Source of the DNA: Streptomyces sp. SID5785
Lineage (GTDB): Bacteria > Actinomycetota > Actinomycetes > Streptomycetales > Streptomycetaceae
NCBI RefSeq assembly: GCF_009870065.1
Contig: NZ_WWIA01000890.1
Location: 1 to 63,699 of the forward strand
Length of the DNA: 63,699 nucleotides
Reading direction: 5' to 3'
Part shown: one piece after another, positions 47,319 through 55,943 of the stretch
How the letters are laid out: each line of letters begins with the position of its first letter
Numbering within the stretch: position 1 is the first letter of the stretch
The notes under the pieces: model-generated
Database searches by the model: none
Told to the model about the DNA's origin: nothing
What the model saw: only the letters and a program-made list of their open reading frames with translations
Program-made: the position numbers and the translations under genes

Positions 47319-48374
47319 CTAGGCGGACGCCCGTTTGCGGGGCGCGGTCGTCTTCTTGGCGGTCGTGGTCTTCTTGGCCGCGGCCGCCTTCTTCTGTGTC
47401 TGCTTCTTCGCGGGCTGCGGCTTCGCCTTGGCCGTCTTCGCGGCCGACGCCGCGGTCTTCTTGCCGCTCCCCGCGGCCGTCTTCTTCTTCGCGGCGGAGG
47501 ACGCCGTCTTCTTGGCGGCGCGGCCGCGGCTGGAGAGGTGGGTGACCTCGGCCGGCTCGGCCGCCCCGGACGGCTCGTCGCCGTCGGCGCCGCGTGCCTC
47601 CTTCGCCGCGCGCACGCTGCTCTCCAGGGCGGCCATGAGGTCGATGACCTTGCCGCCGCCCTCCGCGGCGGGTGCGGCGGGTGTCTCCTCCGTGCCGCCG
47701 CCGGCCGCCTTCGCGGCGATCATCTCCTCGACCGCCTCGCGGTAGTCGTCGTGCAGGGACTCGAGCTCGACCTCGCCGAGCGTGTCCATGAGGGCGTCCG
47801 CGAGGTCGAGTTCGGCGTCGCGGACCGTGACATGGGTGTCGGGGGCGACGTCCTCGGGGGCCCGGATCTCGTCCGGCCACAGCAGGCCGTGCATGGCGAT
47901 GACGTCGTCGACGACGCGCAGCATGCCGAGGCGCTCACGGCCGCGCAGGGCGAACTTGGCGATGGCGACCTTGTTGCTGCGCTTGAGGGCCTCGCGCAGC
48001 AACGTGTACGGCTTGGCGGCGGGGACGCCGTTCGCCGCGAGGTAGTACGCCGTGTCCATCTGGAGCGGGTCGATCCGGTCGGCCGGCACGAACGCGACGA
48101 TCTCGATCGTCTTGGCGGTGGGGATCGGCAGCTGGGCGAGGTCGTCCTCGGTGATCGGGATGATCGACCCGTCCGCCTCCTCGTACCCCTTGGCGATCTC
48201 GGCGGCGCCGACCTCCTTGTCCTCCAGTTCGCACACCTTGCGGTAGCGGATGCGTCCGCCGTCCTCGCGGTGGATCTGGCGGAAGGAGATGGCGTGGTGC
48301 TCGGTGGCGTTGACCAGCTTGATCGGGATGCTGACCAGGCCGAAGGAGATGGCGCCGTTCCATATGGAGCGCAC
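47319..48374 (-). CDS. ku: DNA end-binding protein Ku
   Basis: This 351-residue Ku protein binds double-strand breaks for non-homologous end joining. The core (residues 1-260) starts MRSIWNGAISFGLVSIPIKL and contains VCELEDKEV and GYEEADGSIIPIT. The C-terminal 90 residues are Lys/Ala-rich, a DNA-binding tail found in Streptomyces Ku proteins. It is divergent from the LigD-like polymerase gene, so both probably share the 100-base promoter region. Confidence 0.95.
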   Translation of the reverse strand: MRSIWNGAISFGLVSIPIKLVNATEHHAISFRQIHREDGGRIRYRKVCELEDKEVGAAEIAKGYEEADGSIIPITEDDLAQLPIPTAKTIEIVAFVPADRIDPLQMDTAYYLAANGVPAAKPYTLLREALKRSNKVAIAKFALRGRERLGMLRVVDDVIAMHGLLWPDEIRAPEDVAPDTHVTVRDAELDLADALMDTLGEVELESLHDDYREAVEEMIAAKAAGGGTEETPAAPAAEGGGKVIDLMAALESSVRAAKEARGADGDEPSGAAEPAEVTHLSSRGRAAKKTASSAAKKKTAAGSGKKTAASAAKTAKAKPQPAKKQTQKKAAAAKKTTTAKKTTAPRKRASA

Positions 48375-48475
48375 GGGGTACCTCCCGGTTCGCTCTCGCT
48401 CCGCCGCACGAGGCGTCCGTGCCGCACGTGCCGTACGAGATGTGCCGAAATGTCGGATTGCCAGAGTATTACGGT

Positions 48476-49357
48476 ATGGCGCCCATCACAGAAGTGGAGG
48501 GGCGGCGGCTCACGCTCAGCAATCTGGACAAGGTGCTCTACCCCGCGTCCGGGTTCACCAAGGGCGAGCTGCTGCACTACTACGCGACGACGGCCGGGCC
48601 GCTGCTCGCGCACCTGTACAACCGGCCGGTGTCCTTCCTGCGGTTCCCGGACGGGCCCGACGGCCAGCGGTTCTTCGCGAAGAACGTGCCGCCGGGGACA
48701 CCCGCCTGGGTGAAGACCGCCGAGGTGCCGCACGCGCAGGGCCCGGCCCGGCAGATCCTCGTCCAGGACCTCGCCTCGCTGGTGTGGGCGGCGAACCTCG
48801 TCACCGAGTTCCACACACCGCAGTGGCAGGCGGACGCGCCCGGCCGGGCCGACCGGCTGGTCCTCGACCTCGACCCGGGGGCGCCGGCCGACATCGTGCA
48901 GTGCTGCGAGGTGGCCCTGTGGCTGCGCGAGCGGCTCGCGGCGGACGGGCTGCACGCGTACGCGAAGACCTCCGGGTCGAAGGGGCTGCACCTGCTGACC
49001 CCGCTCGTGCCGACGCCGTCCGACCGCGTCAGCGCCTACGCGAAGGCGCTCGCCCAGGAGGCGGAGGCGGCGCTGCCGGGCCTCGTCGTGCACCGGATGG
49101 CCCGCAAGCTGCGCCCAGGCAAGGTCTTCGTGGACCACAGCCAGAACGCGGCCGCGAAGACGACGGCCACCCCGTACACGCTGCGGGCCCGCCAGGAGCC
49201 GACCGTGTCCGCGCCCGTGACGTGGGCGGAGGTCGAGCACTGCACGGACGCGCAGGAGCTGGTCTTCCTGCCCGACGACATCGCGCCGCGCCTCGCCGCG
49301 CACGGGGATCTGCTCGCCCCGCTGATCAACCTCAACCGCGCGAGGCCCCTCCCATGA
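48476..49357 (+). CDS. NHEJ polymerase (LigD polymerase domain, stand-alone)
   Basis: This 293-residue protein corresponds to the polymerase/primase domain of LigD. It begins EVEGRRLTLSNLDKVLYP and carries the catalytic DLDPG and the later KTSGSKGLHLLTPL and HSQNAAAKTT motifs. It fills gaps at broken ends, preferring ribonucleotides. ATG 48476 was chosen. A start farther upstream at 48419 is possible but less supported. The stop overlaps the ligase ATG (ATGA). Confidence 0.93.
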   Translation: MAPITEVEGRRLTLSNLDKVLYPASGFTKGELLHYYATTAGPLLAHLYNRPVSFLRFPDGPDGQRFFAKNVPPGTPAWVKTAEVPHAQGPARQILVQDLASLVWAANLVTEFHTPQWQADAPGRADRLVLDLDPGAPADIVQCCEVALWLRERLAADGLHAYAKTSGSKGLHLLTPLVPTPSDRVSAYAKALAQEAEAALPGLVVHRMARKLRPGKVFVDHSQNAAAKTTATPYTLRARQEPTVSAPVTWAEVEHCTDAQELVFLPDDIAPRLAAHGDLLAPLINLNRARPLP

Positions 49358-50259
49358 CGCCGCGCGCCGGCGACCCGCGGGTCGAGGTCGCGCTGGCCCG
49401 GTCGGTGGACGCGCTGCCGGCCGGTACGGGATGGGCGTTCGAGCCGAAGTTCGACGGGCACCGGATGGTGGTGTGCAGGGAGTCCGCGGACGTCGTGCTC
49501 CAGGCCCGCTCGGGGCGGCTCGTGGCGCGGGCGTTCCCGGATCTCGTGGCGGCGGCGACCGCGCTGCCCGCCGGGACCGTGCTGGACGGCGAGGTGGTCG
49601 TCTGGCACGACGGGCGGACCGACTTCGCCGCGGTGCAGCGGCGCGCGGCGGCGGCGTCCGGGGCGCGGGCCAGGATCCTGGCGCGCGAGCTGCCGGCCTC
49701 GTACGCCGCGTTCGACCTGCTCGTGCTCGGCGGCACGGATCTGCGTCGGCGGCCGTACGCGGAGCGCCGGGAACGTCTGGTCGAGCTGCTGGGCCCGCTG
49801 GGTCCGCCGTTGCAGCCGGTGCCGTCCACGACGGACCGGGAGACAGCCGTGACCTGGTACGAGACGCTGACGGCGAGCGGGATCGAGGGGCTGGTGGCCA
49901 AGCAGGTCGACGAGCCCTACCCGGCCGGGCGGCGCGGCTGGCTGAAGCTGCGGCACAGCGACACGCGGGACGCGGTGGTGGTCGGGTTCACGGGGCCGCC
50001 GAGCGGGCCGCGCGCCCTGGTGGTGGCGCTGCCGGGCGACGGCACCCCGGTCCTGACGACGCCCTTGCCCACGGGGCTGCGGGCCGAGGCGGCCCGGGTG
50101 CTGCCGCCGGGGACGGGCGAGGAGGCGGTGGTCACGGCGGTCGGGGTGGGCGAGGTCCCGTACCGGGTGCTGCCGGAGGACGGCAGACCGACGCTGGAGG
50201 TCACCCAGCGCACGACGCGGCACGGCGCGTTCTCGGCGACGGCGGTGCGCTTCCGGTGA
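49354..50259 (+). CDS. ATP-dependent DNA ligase (LigD ligase-domain type)
   Basis: This 301-residue ligase has motif I FEPKFDGHRM (adenylated Lys), VLDGEVVVW (motif III), EGLVAKQV (motif IV) and GWLKLRHSDTRDAVV (motif V). It seals ends after Ku and the polymerase act. Keeping polymerase and ligase as separate, coupled genes (no fused phosphoesterase domain) is the usual Streptomyces arrangement. Confidence 0.93.
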   Translation: MTPRAGDPRVEVALARSVDALPAGTGWAFEPKFDGHRMVVCRESADVVLQARSGRLVARAFPDLVAAATALPAGTVLDGEVVVWHDGRTDFAAVQRRAAAASGARARILARELPASYAAFDLLVLGGTDLRRRPYAERRERLVELLGPLGPPLQPVPSTTDRETAVTWYETLTASGIEGLVAKQVDEPYPAGRRGWLKLRHSDTRDAVVVGFTGPPSGPRALVVALPGDGTPVLTTPLPTGLRAEAARVLPPGTGEEAVVTAVGVGEVPYRVLPEDGRPTLEVTQRTTRHGAFSATAVRFR

Positions 50260-50368
50260 GGCGGTGCGCTGTCGGTGATCGCGGGCCTGGTGTGGGTGTG
50301 CGCTTTCGGTGGTCGCGGGCCGGGTGTGGCGGTGCACTCTCGGGGCCGCGCCCGCGCCAGACGCCATA

Positions 50369-50389
50369 CGTCAGACGTCAGACGTCAGA
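50369..50389. repeat. Three-copy CGTCAGA tandem repeat
   Basis: Three perfect copies of a 7-base unit (50369-50389) run into the stop codon of the NERD gene and are followed by CG. The unit length could change by slippage and alter the last codons of that gene. Confidence 0.7.
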
Positions 50390-51224
50390 CGCGATCCCAC
50401 GCGCGGCGGTCGCGGGCCATGGCGTACAGGGCCTCCACGTCCGCCGGTTTCAGGAGGCCGCCGGTGCGCGCCAGGGACGGCAGGTCCGTGTCCGTCAGGA
50501 CGCGGACGTCCCGGGGCGGGCCCGGGGTCTCCACCGCGGCCGGTTCCACCAGGACGAGCGCGGGGCGGACCTCCGCGGTGAGGGCGAGCGCGGCGCGGGA
50601 GGCGTCGGCGCGGACCCGGCGCAGCAGGGGCTGAGCTTCGCCGCGGCCGGACCCGACGAGCGGGTCGTCGACGCGGACCCGGCGCTTGCGGGCGGGCAGC
50701 GCGTGCAGGGCGAACAGTCCGCCCGGGCCGATCAGCAGATGGTGGATGCGGCCGGCGCCGGGCAGCGGCACGGAGTGCAGCACGCGCCAGCCCGCCGGGT
50801 CGAGCCCGTCGAGGATCTCCCCGGTCCGCTGCTGGGCGGCGAGCGCCCGGCGGCGCGGGTCGCTGCGGAGCCGAGCGTGCGGCGCCGGGGTGCGGTCGAG
50901 GGCGACGAGGAGGTCCTCGCCGGGCCGGTTCGGCGCGAGGTCGTCGTCGGGGTGCAGGCTGAGCACGGCCAGCTCGGCGGGGGTCGGCACGGGCGGCGGC
51001 CCGACCGTCACGGAACCGGTCAGGAAGGGCCCGAGTGCGTCGAGCACCGCCTCGCGGACGGTCTCGTCGGGGCCGAGGAGATTGACCCGGGCCGCGTCCC
51101 GGTCGTACCAGGCGACGTTCCTGCCGTCGCTCCCGCGGACGTACAGCCGCTCCTGGCCGTGGCGCCAGGACGGGACGACGCGCAGCCGGCTCCTGCCGCC
51201 CGGGCCGTGGTGCGATCCGCTCAT
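50385..51224 (-). CDS. NERD-domain protein
   Basis: This 279-residue protein has a NERD (nuclease-related) domain in its middle: GWRVLHSVPLPGAGRIHHLL, then GPGGLFALHA. The catalytic pattern is incomplete (no clear ExK with Asp), so nuclease activity is doubtful. The N-terminal half is unique. ATG 51224 has GGGGGG eight bases upstream, and ATG 51230 is an alternative. It is divergent from the small secreted protein gene. Confidence 0.8.
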   Translation of the reverse strand: MSGSHHGPGGRSRLRVVPSWRHGQERLYVRGSDGRNVAWYDRDAARVNLLGPDETVREAVLDALGPFLTGSVTVGPPPVPTPAELAVLSLHPDDDLAPNRPGEDLLVALDRTPAPHARLRSDPRRRALAAQQRTGEILDGLDPAGWRVLHSVPLPGAGRIHHLLIGPGGLFALHALPARKRRVRVDDPLVGSGRGEAQPLLRRVRADASRAALALTAEVRPALVLVEPAAVETPGPPRDVRVLTDTDLPSLARTGGLLKPADVEALYAMARDRRAWDRV

Positions 51225-51428
51225 GTCCATCACCCCCCGACCATGGGAGCAGCAAGCCCGGCGCGGGGCAAGAAGGCGGATAAGGGGGCAGGCGGGGCGC
51301 GCGCGGGCGGCGGGCGCCGTCGTCACGGCTTCGGGTGCGGAGCGACGGGCCGCTGTTACACAGTCGCCGAGCTGCCGTGACGGCCGGCTTCTAGCGTGGA
51401 CGTACCGCCCCCGGAAGGAGTCCTCGTC

Positions 51429-51737
51429 ATGCGTGCCGTCGTCCTGCTGCGCCGTGCCCTCGTCACCGCGGCCGCCGCCGGTGCCCTGCTGGTGCCCGCG
51501 AGCGCGTTCGCGCAGGGTTCGGAGCACGGCGGGCTGCCGGACGGCGCGGGACGGCAGCCGGTGGCGACGACCACGTCCCCGCACGAGGGGGCCGTGCCGG
51601 AGGGCCCTGCCGCGGGCGGGCCGGACGACCCCGTCGCGACCAATCCGTACTTCCTGGCGGCAGGCGGCGCGATGACGGCGGCGGGGGCCGCGGGCCTCGT
51701 GTACTCGACGGTGCGGCGCGGCCGGGCCGACCGCTGA
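51429..51737 (+). CDS. Small secreted or membrane-anchored protein
   Basis: This 102-residue protein has a signal peptide (residues 1-28, ALLVPASAFAQ), a Gly/Pro-rich middle and a C-terminal membrane helix (about 74-94) followed by an RRGR tail. AAGGAG lies eight bases before the ATG. It is unrecognised. Confidence 0.75.
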   Translation: MRAVVLLRRALVTAAAAGALLVPASAFAQGSEHGGLPDGAGRQPVATTTSPHEGAVPEGPAAGGPDDPVATNPYFLAAGGAMTAAGAAGLVYSTVRRGRADR

Positions 51738-51986
51738 CGCCCCGGGCGCCCGGGGCCCGCCCGAGGTGCGCGGGACCGGCGGGCTGTCTACAAAGGACTC
51801 GGGCGGGCGCCTCGGTGGGACACCGGCCGGTCGGGACCTGCGGGGCGCCCCGGCGAGAGGACTCTAGGATCCGGAGGCGGGATCGGCGCACGGCGAGCGG
51901 TCCGCGGCCGGGAGCTCAGGCGGGAGTGCGGGTGTGCAGGTAGGAGTGCAGGCGGGTGCGCGGCCAGGAGTGCGGGCGGGAGTGCG

Positions 51987-52733
51987 GTGACGTCCCGAGG
52001 CCCGTCCGGGCGCCGCACCGGCGCGGTGCGTGTCGTCCCCGCGAGCGTCCTGCTCCTGGCCGGATCGGCCGCGCTGGCCGGCTGCGGGGACGCGGGCGGT
52101 CTGGAGAGCGCGGGCCCGACGCCGACCGCGGTGGGTCCGCGCACGCTGTGGCCGACGCTGCCGCCCGCCACCCGCCCCGCCGAGGACTACAGCGCGGGCG
52201 ACACCGCCCGGGTCGAGGGCGTCGCCGTGCCGGGCGGCGACCTGCGCCGGGCCGATCCGGTGGCGGTCGTACGGGCCCGTCTGGAGGCGGACCCGAAGGA
52301 GTACGCGGACGTCATGGACGCGCTCGGCTCGTGCGACACGTCCGGCGCGTCCGGCTGCCCGGTGCTGCGCGCGTACTACCCGGATCTGACGGGCGACGGG
52401 AAGCCGGATCTGCTGATCGCCGTGCGCGCCCCGAAGCGCCAGCTGTACACGCAGGTCTACATGTACGCCGGCGGCCGGCTGACGCAGATCATGGACGACA
52501 AGGACGCGGTGATCAACGTGCAGCTCGCCGGGCACAGCCTGGTCGTCCGGGCCGCGGCCGACCTGCCCGGGTACGAGTACCGCACCTCGTGGTCGTACGA
52601 CACGCACCAGAAGGCGATGCTGCCGACCCGCGACGAGATCATCCGGACCGGCCCGCCGGGCACCCCGACGCCGCGCCCGACCCGCTCGCTGACGCCTTCG
52701 GCCGCGCCCTCCCCCTCGCCGGGGCGCTCATGA
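51987..52733 (+). CDS. Lipoprotein
   Basis: This 248-residue protein has a lipoprotein signal: basic residues, a hydrophobic stretch and the lipobox LAGC at about residue 33. The middle contains PDLTGDGKPDLLIAVRA, like a calcium-binding FG-GAP/DxDGD segment. A Pro/Ser/Thr-rich C-terminus follows. Its stop overlaps the histidine kinase start (ATGA), so it may be an accessory sensor for that kinase, as CseA is for CseC. That comparison is an inference. Confidence 0.85.
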   Translation: MTSRGPSGRRTGAVRVVPASVLLLAGSAALAGCGDAGGLESAGPTPTAVGPRTLWPTLPPATRPAEDYSAGDTARVEGVAVPGGDLRRADPVAVVRARLEADPKEYADVMDALGSCDTSGASGCPVLRAYYPDLTGDGKPDLLIAVRAPKRQLYTQVYMYAGGRLTQIMDDKDAVINVQLAGHSLVVRAAADLPGYEYRTSWSYDTHQKAMLPTRDEIIRTGPPGTPTPRPTRSLTPSAAPSPSPGRS

Positions 52734-54001
52734 CGCGCCGTCGGCTGCGGCTGCCCGCGTGGACGGCGTCGCTGACGTGGAAGGCGGCCGCGTTCATCAC
52801 GGTGATGTGCTGCACGCTGACCGCGCTGCTCGGCGTCCTCGTGCACGTCTCCGTCACGAACCAGACGGTGGGTCAGGCCCGGGACCGTGCCCTCTCGCTC
52901 CTGGAGGACGCGGGCAAGCGGTACGAGTCGGGCGGGCGGCTGCCGCCGGGCGCGGGCGTCGACCCGCCGGGCCTGCCCGGCGCGCTGCGGGAGCTCGCGT
53001 CGGGCGGTGAGCGCGGCACGATGATCGGCGCCGACGACCCGGCGCCGACGATGTGGGCGGCGGGCCCGGCCTCCGGCGGGCGGGCGCTGGCCGTGCGGAT
53101 CGACTACTCGCAGGGGGCGCGCACGATCGACGGCCTGGACAACGCGATCCTCGGCTCGTCGGTCCTGGCCATCGGGGCGACGTTGCTGGTCGGCGCGTTC
53201 GCGGTGACGCGGGTGACGCGGCGGCTGCACACGACGGCGCGGGTGGCGCGCAAGATCAGCGCCGGGGACCTGGACGCGCGCGTCGGCGACCGGCGGACGA
53301 GGGACCCGGCGCGGCACCAGGACGAGGTCGCGGACGTCGCGGCCGCGCTCGACAGCATGGCGTCGTCCTTGCAGGCGCGGATCCTGACGGAGCAGCGGTT
53401 CACGGCGGATGTCGCGCACGAGCTGCGCACGCCGCTGACCGGGCTGCACGCGGCGGCCGAGCTGCTGCCGCCGGGCCGGCCCACGGAGCTGGTGCGCGAC
53501 CGGGTCGCCGCGCTGCGCACACTGACCGAGGACCTGCTGGAGATCTCCCGGCTCGACGCGCGCAGCGAGCGCGTCGACCTGGACGACACCTGGCTCGGCC
53601 CGGTCGCCGAGCGGGTGGTGCGGGCGGCGGGCCCGCAGACCGCGGTGTCGGTGGTGCGGGACGTGTGCGTGGTGACGGACCGCCGCCGCCTGGAGCGGGT
53701 GCTCGGCAACCTGGTGGCCAACGCGCACCGGCACGGCGGCCCGCCCGTCGGGCTGACGGTGGACGGACCGGTGATCACGGTGCGGGACCACGGCCCCGGC
53801 TTCCCGGACTACCTGGTGGAGCACGGGCCGCAGCGGTTCCGTACGGAGGGCGGCGCGCGCGGGCACGGGCTCGGGCTGACGATCGCACTGGGCCAGGCCG
53901 AAGTCCTGGGCGCCCGGCTGCGGTTCACGAACGCGCCGGACGGCGGCGCGGTGGCGACGCTGACGCTGCCGTACGAACAGCCCTCGGCCTGGCCCGGATA
54001 A
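52730..54001 (+). CDS. HAMP-domain sensor histidine kinase
   Basis: This 423-residue kinase has two membrane helices (about residues 19-41 and 141-163) flanking an extracellular domain, then a HAMP segment. The phospho-accepting His lies in FTADVAHELRTPL, the N box is NLVANAHRHGG, and ATP-binding residues are in RDHGPGF and GHGLGLTIA. No response regulator gene lies next to it. It is coupled to the lipoprotein gene upstream. Confidence 0.93.
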   Translation: MTRRRLRLPAWTASLTWKAAAFITVMCCTLTALLGVLVHVSVTNQTVGQARDRALSLLEDAGKRYESGGRLPPGAGVDPPGLPGALRELASGGERGTMIGADDPAPTMWAAGPASGGRALAVRIDYSQGARTIDGLDNAILGSSVLAIGATLLVGAFAVTRVTRRLHTTARVARKISAGDLDARVGDRRTRDPARHQDEVADVAAALDSMASSLQARILTEQRFTADVAHELRTPLTGLHAAAELLPPGRPTELVRDRVAALRTLTEDLLEISRLDARSERVDLDDTWLGPVAERVVRAAGPQTAVSVVRDVCVVTDRRRLERVLGNLVANAHRHGGPPVGLTVDGPVITVRDHGPGFPDYLVEHGPQRFRTEGGARGHGLGLTIALGQAEVLGARLRFTNAPDGGAVATLTLPYEQPSAWPG

Positions 54002-54142
54002 GGCGTGTTCCGAACGTCCCGTCCGCCGTCCGGGTGGTCACCCCGGCGGCGGCGGCCGCCGTGCGCGGGGGCGTCCTGGGGGCTTGGCTGAGAGCGGGGA
54101 ACCGGTCCGGAACCCCTCACCGACCGCCCAGGAGGAGACCTC

Positions 54143-54505
54143 ATGGCTCGCATGTCCGTACGGACCGTCAGCACCCGCGTCGGCATAGCCGTCGCCGCCG
54201 CCGCCACGCTCGCGGCCACCGCCTCGCCCGCGCTGGCGGACGACAGCGCGGTGGGCGGCCACCACCCGCCGGTCTACAAGGGCCGGGTCACCGCCAAGTC
54301 GGGGCTGCTGCTGCGCGACGCGCCCACCCGGGGCAGCCGCGTGGTCCGCGTGGAGCCGTACCACGCGATCGTCCCGATCTACTGCAAGACGAGCGGCGAC
54401 AACGTCGGCGGCAACCACCTCTGGTACCTGCTGACCGACGGCACCTGGGCCTGGGGCTCGGCGAAGTACATCGACAACATCGGGCGGGCGCCCCGCTGGT
54501 GCTGA
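54143..54505 (+). CDS. Small secreted SH3-like protein
   Basis: This 120-residue exported protein has a signal peptide (residues 1-32, ATASPALAD) followed by a bacterial SH3-like fold (VTAKSGLLLRDAPTRGSRVV, then WYLLTDGTWAWGSAKYI) with two Cys. SH3b domains bind peptidoglycan. AGGAGGAG precedes the ATG. Confidence 0.8.
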   Translation: MARMSVRTVSTRVGIAVAAAATLAATASPALADDSAVGGHHPPVYKGRVTAKSGLLLRDAPTRGSRVVRVEPYHAIVPIYCKTSGDNVGGNHLWYLLTDGTWAWGSAKYIDNIGRAPRWC

Positions 54506-54545
54506 CATAACCGGATATCCAGCACTTGCTTGCTACGTTCCCGGT

Positions 54546-55943
54546 ATGACCGCACCCACGGGTTCTCCGGGCGCACCGGGAACGAAGGCTCCCCCCTCGG
54601 TGCCCGCCGTGCGCGTCCCCGGACGCCGGGGCACCGAACTCGCCCTGCTGGTCCTGGCGGTGCTGCTCAGCGTCTACGGCTACTGCGCCGTGGGCCTCGC
54701 CAGGAACGACGCGGTCCCGCCCGGCGCCGCCGGTTACGGCGCCGGGCTCGGCGTGCTCGCCCTCCTCGCGCACCTCGCGGTCCGGCTGCGCGCCCCGGCC
54801 GCCGATCCGCTGCTGCTGCCGATCGCGGTCCTGCTCAACGGCCTGGGCCTGGTGCTGATCTACCGCCTCGACCTGGAGACCCCGCACGACGACGCGGCCC
54901 CCACCCAGCTGGTGTGGTCGACGATCGGCGTGGCCCTGTTCATCGTGTTCGTGCTGCTGCTGCGCGACCACCGGGTGCTCCAGCGGTACGCGTACCTGTC
55001 GGTGGCCGCGGCGCTCGGCCTGATGATCCTTCCGGGCTTCTTCCCGGCCGTGAACGGCGCCCGGATCTGGATCCGGATCGGCGGCCTGTCCATCCAGCCC
55101 GGTGAGTTCGCGAAGGTGCTCCTCGCGATCTTCTTCGCCAGCTACCTCGCGGCGAACCGGCACGCGCTCACGTACACGGGCCGCCGGATCTGGCTGCTGC
55201 AACTGCCGACGATGCGGGTGTTCGCGCCGATCCTCGCGATCTGGGCGCTCAGCGTCGGTGTACTGGTCCTGGAGACGGACCTCGGGACGTCGCTGCTGTT
55301 CTTCGGCCTGTTCGTGGTGATGCTGTACGTCGCGACGGGCCGGGCGAGCTGGATCGCGATCGGGCTGCTGCTCGCGGCGGCGGGCGCGGTCGTGGTGGCC
55401 TCGTTCGAACCCCATGTGCACGGGCGGGTCGAGGTGTGGCTGCACCCCTTCGCGTCGATCGCCGCGGGCGACGGTCCCGGTCAGCTCGCACAGTCGCTGT
55501 TCGCGTTCGCGGCGGGCGGCATGTTCGGTACCGGGCTGGGACTCGGACACTCCGTCCTGATCGGCTTCGCGGCGAAGTCGGACTTCATCCTGGCCACGGC
55601 CGGCGAGGAGCTGGGCCTGGTCGGGCTGACCGCCATCTACCTGCTGTACGCCCTCCTCGTGGAGCGGGGGTACCGGGCCGGGCTCGAACTGCGCGAGCCG
55701 TTCGGCCGGCTGCTCGCGACGGGGCTCGCCTCGATCGTCGCTCTGCAGGTCTTCGTCATCGCGGGCGGGGTGACCGGGCTGATCCCGCTGACCGGCATGG
55801 CGATGCCGTTCCTCGCGCAGGGCGGCTCGTCGGTCGTCACCAACTGGATCATCGTGGCGATCCTGGTCCGCCTCAGCGACTCGGCCCACCGGTCGCTGCC
55901 CGCGCCGGACGCGGCGCGGAGCGCGCAGGAGGCCCGCGCATGA
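54546..55943 (+). CDS. FtsW/RodA/SpoVE-family lipid II polymerase (SEDS)
   Basis: This 465-residue protein has about ten membrane helices and SEDS motifs: LPGFFPAVNGARIWIRIGG, QPGEFAKVLLAIFFASYL, ETDLGTSLLFFGLF and a late GLTAIYLLYA/TGMAMPFLAQGGSS. It makes glycan strands with a partner class B PBP, which is encoded immediately downstream and overlaps it by four bases. A hydrophilic N-terminal 35 residues extends it. Streptomyces have several such pairs. Confidence 0.93.
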   Translation: MTAPTGSPGAPGTKAPPSVPAVRVPGRRGTELALLVLAVLLSVYGYCAVGLARNDAVPPGAAGYGAGLGVLALLAHLAVRLRAPAADPLLLPIAVLLNGLGLVLIYRLDLETPHDDAAPTQLVWSTIGVALFIVFVLLLRDHRVLQRYAYLSVAAALGLMILPGFFPAVNGARIWIRIGGLSIQPGEFAKVLLAIFFASYLAANRHALTYTGRRIWLLQLPTMRVFAPILAIWALSVGVLVLETDLGTSLLFFGLFVVMLYVATGRASWIAIGLLLAAAGAVVVASFEPHVHGRVEVWLHPFASIAAGDGPGQLAQSLFAFAAGGMFGTGLGLGHSVLIGFAAKSDFILATAGEELGLVGLTAIYLLYALLVERGYRAGLELREPFGRLLATGLASIVALQVFVIAGGVTGLIPLTGMAMPFLAQGGSSVVTNWIIVAILVRLSDSAHRSLPAPDAARSAQEARA

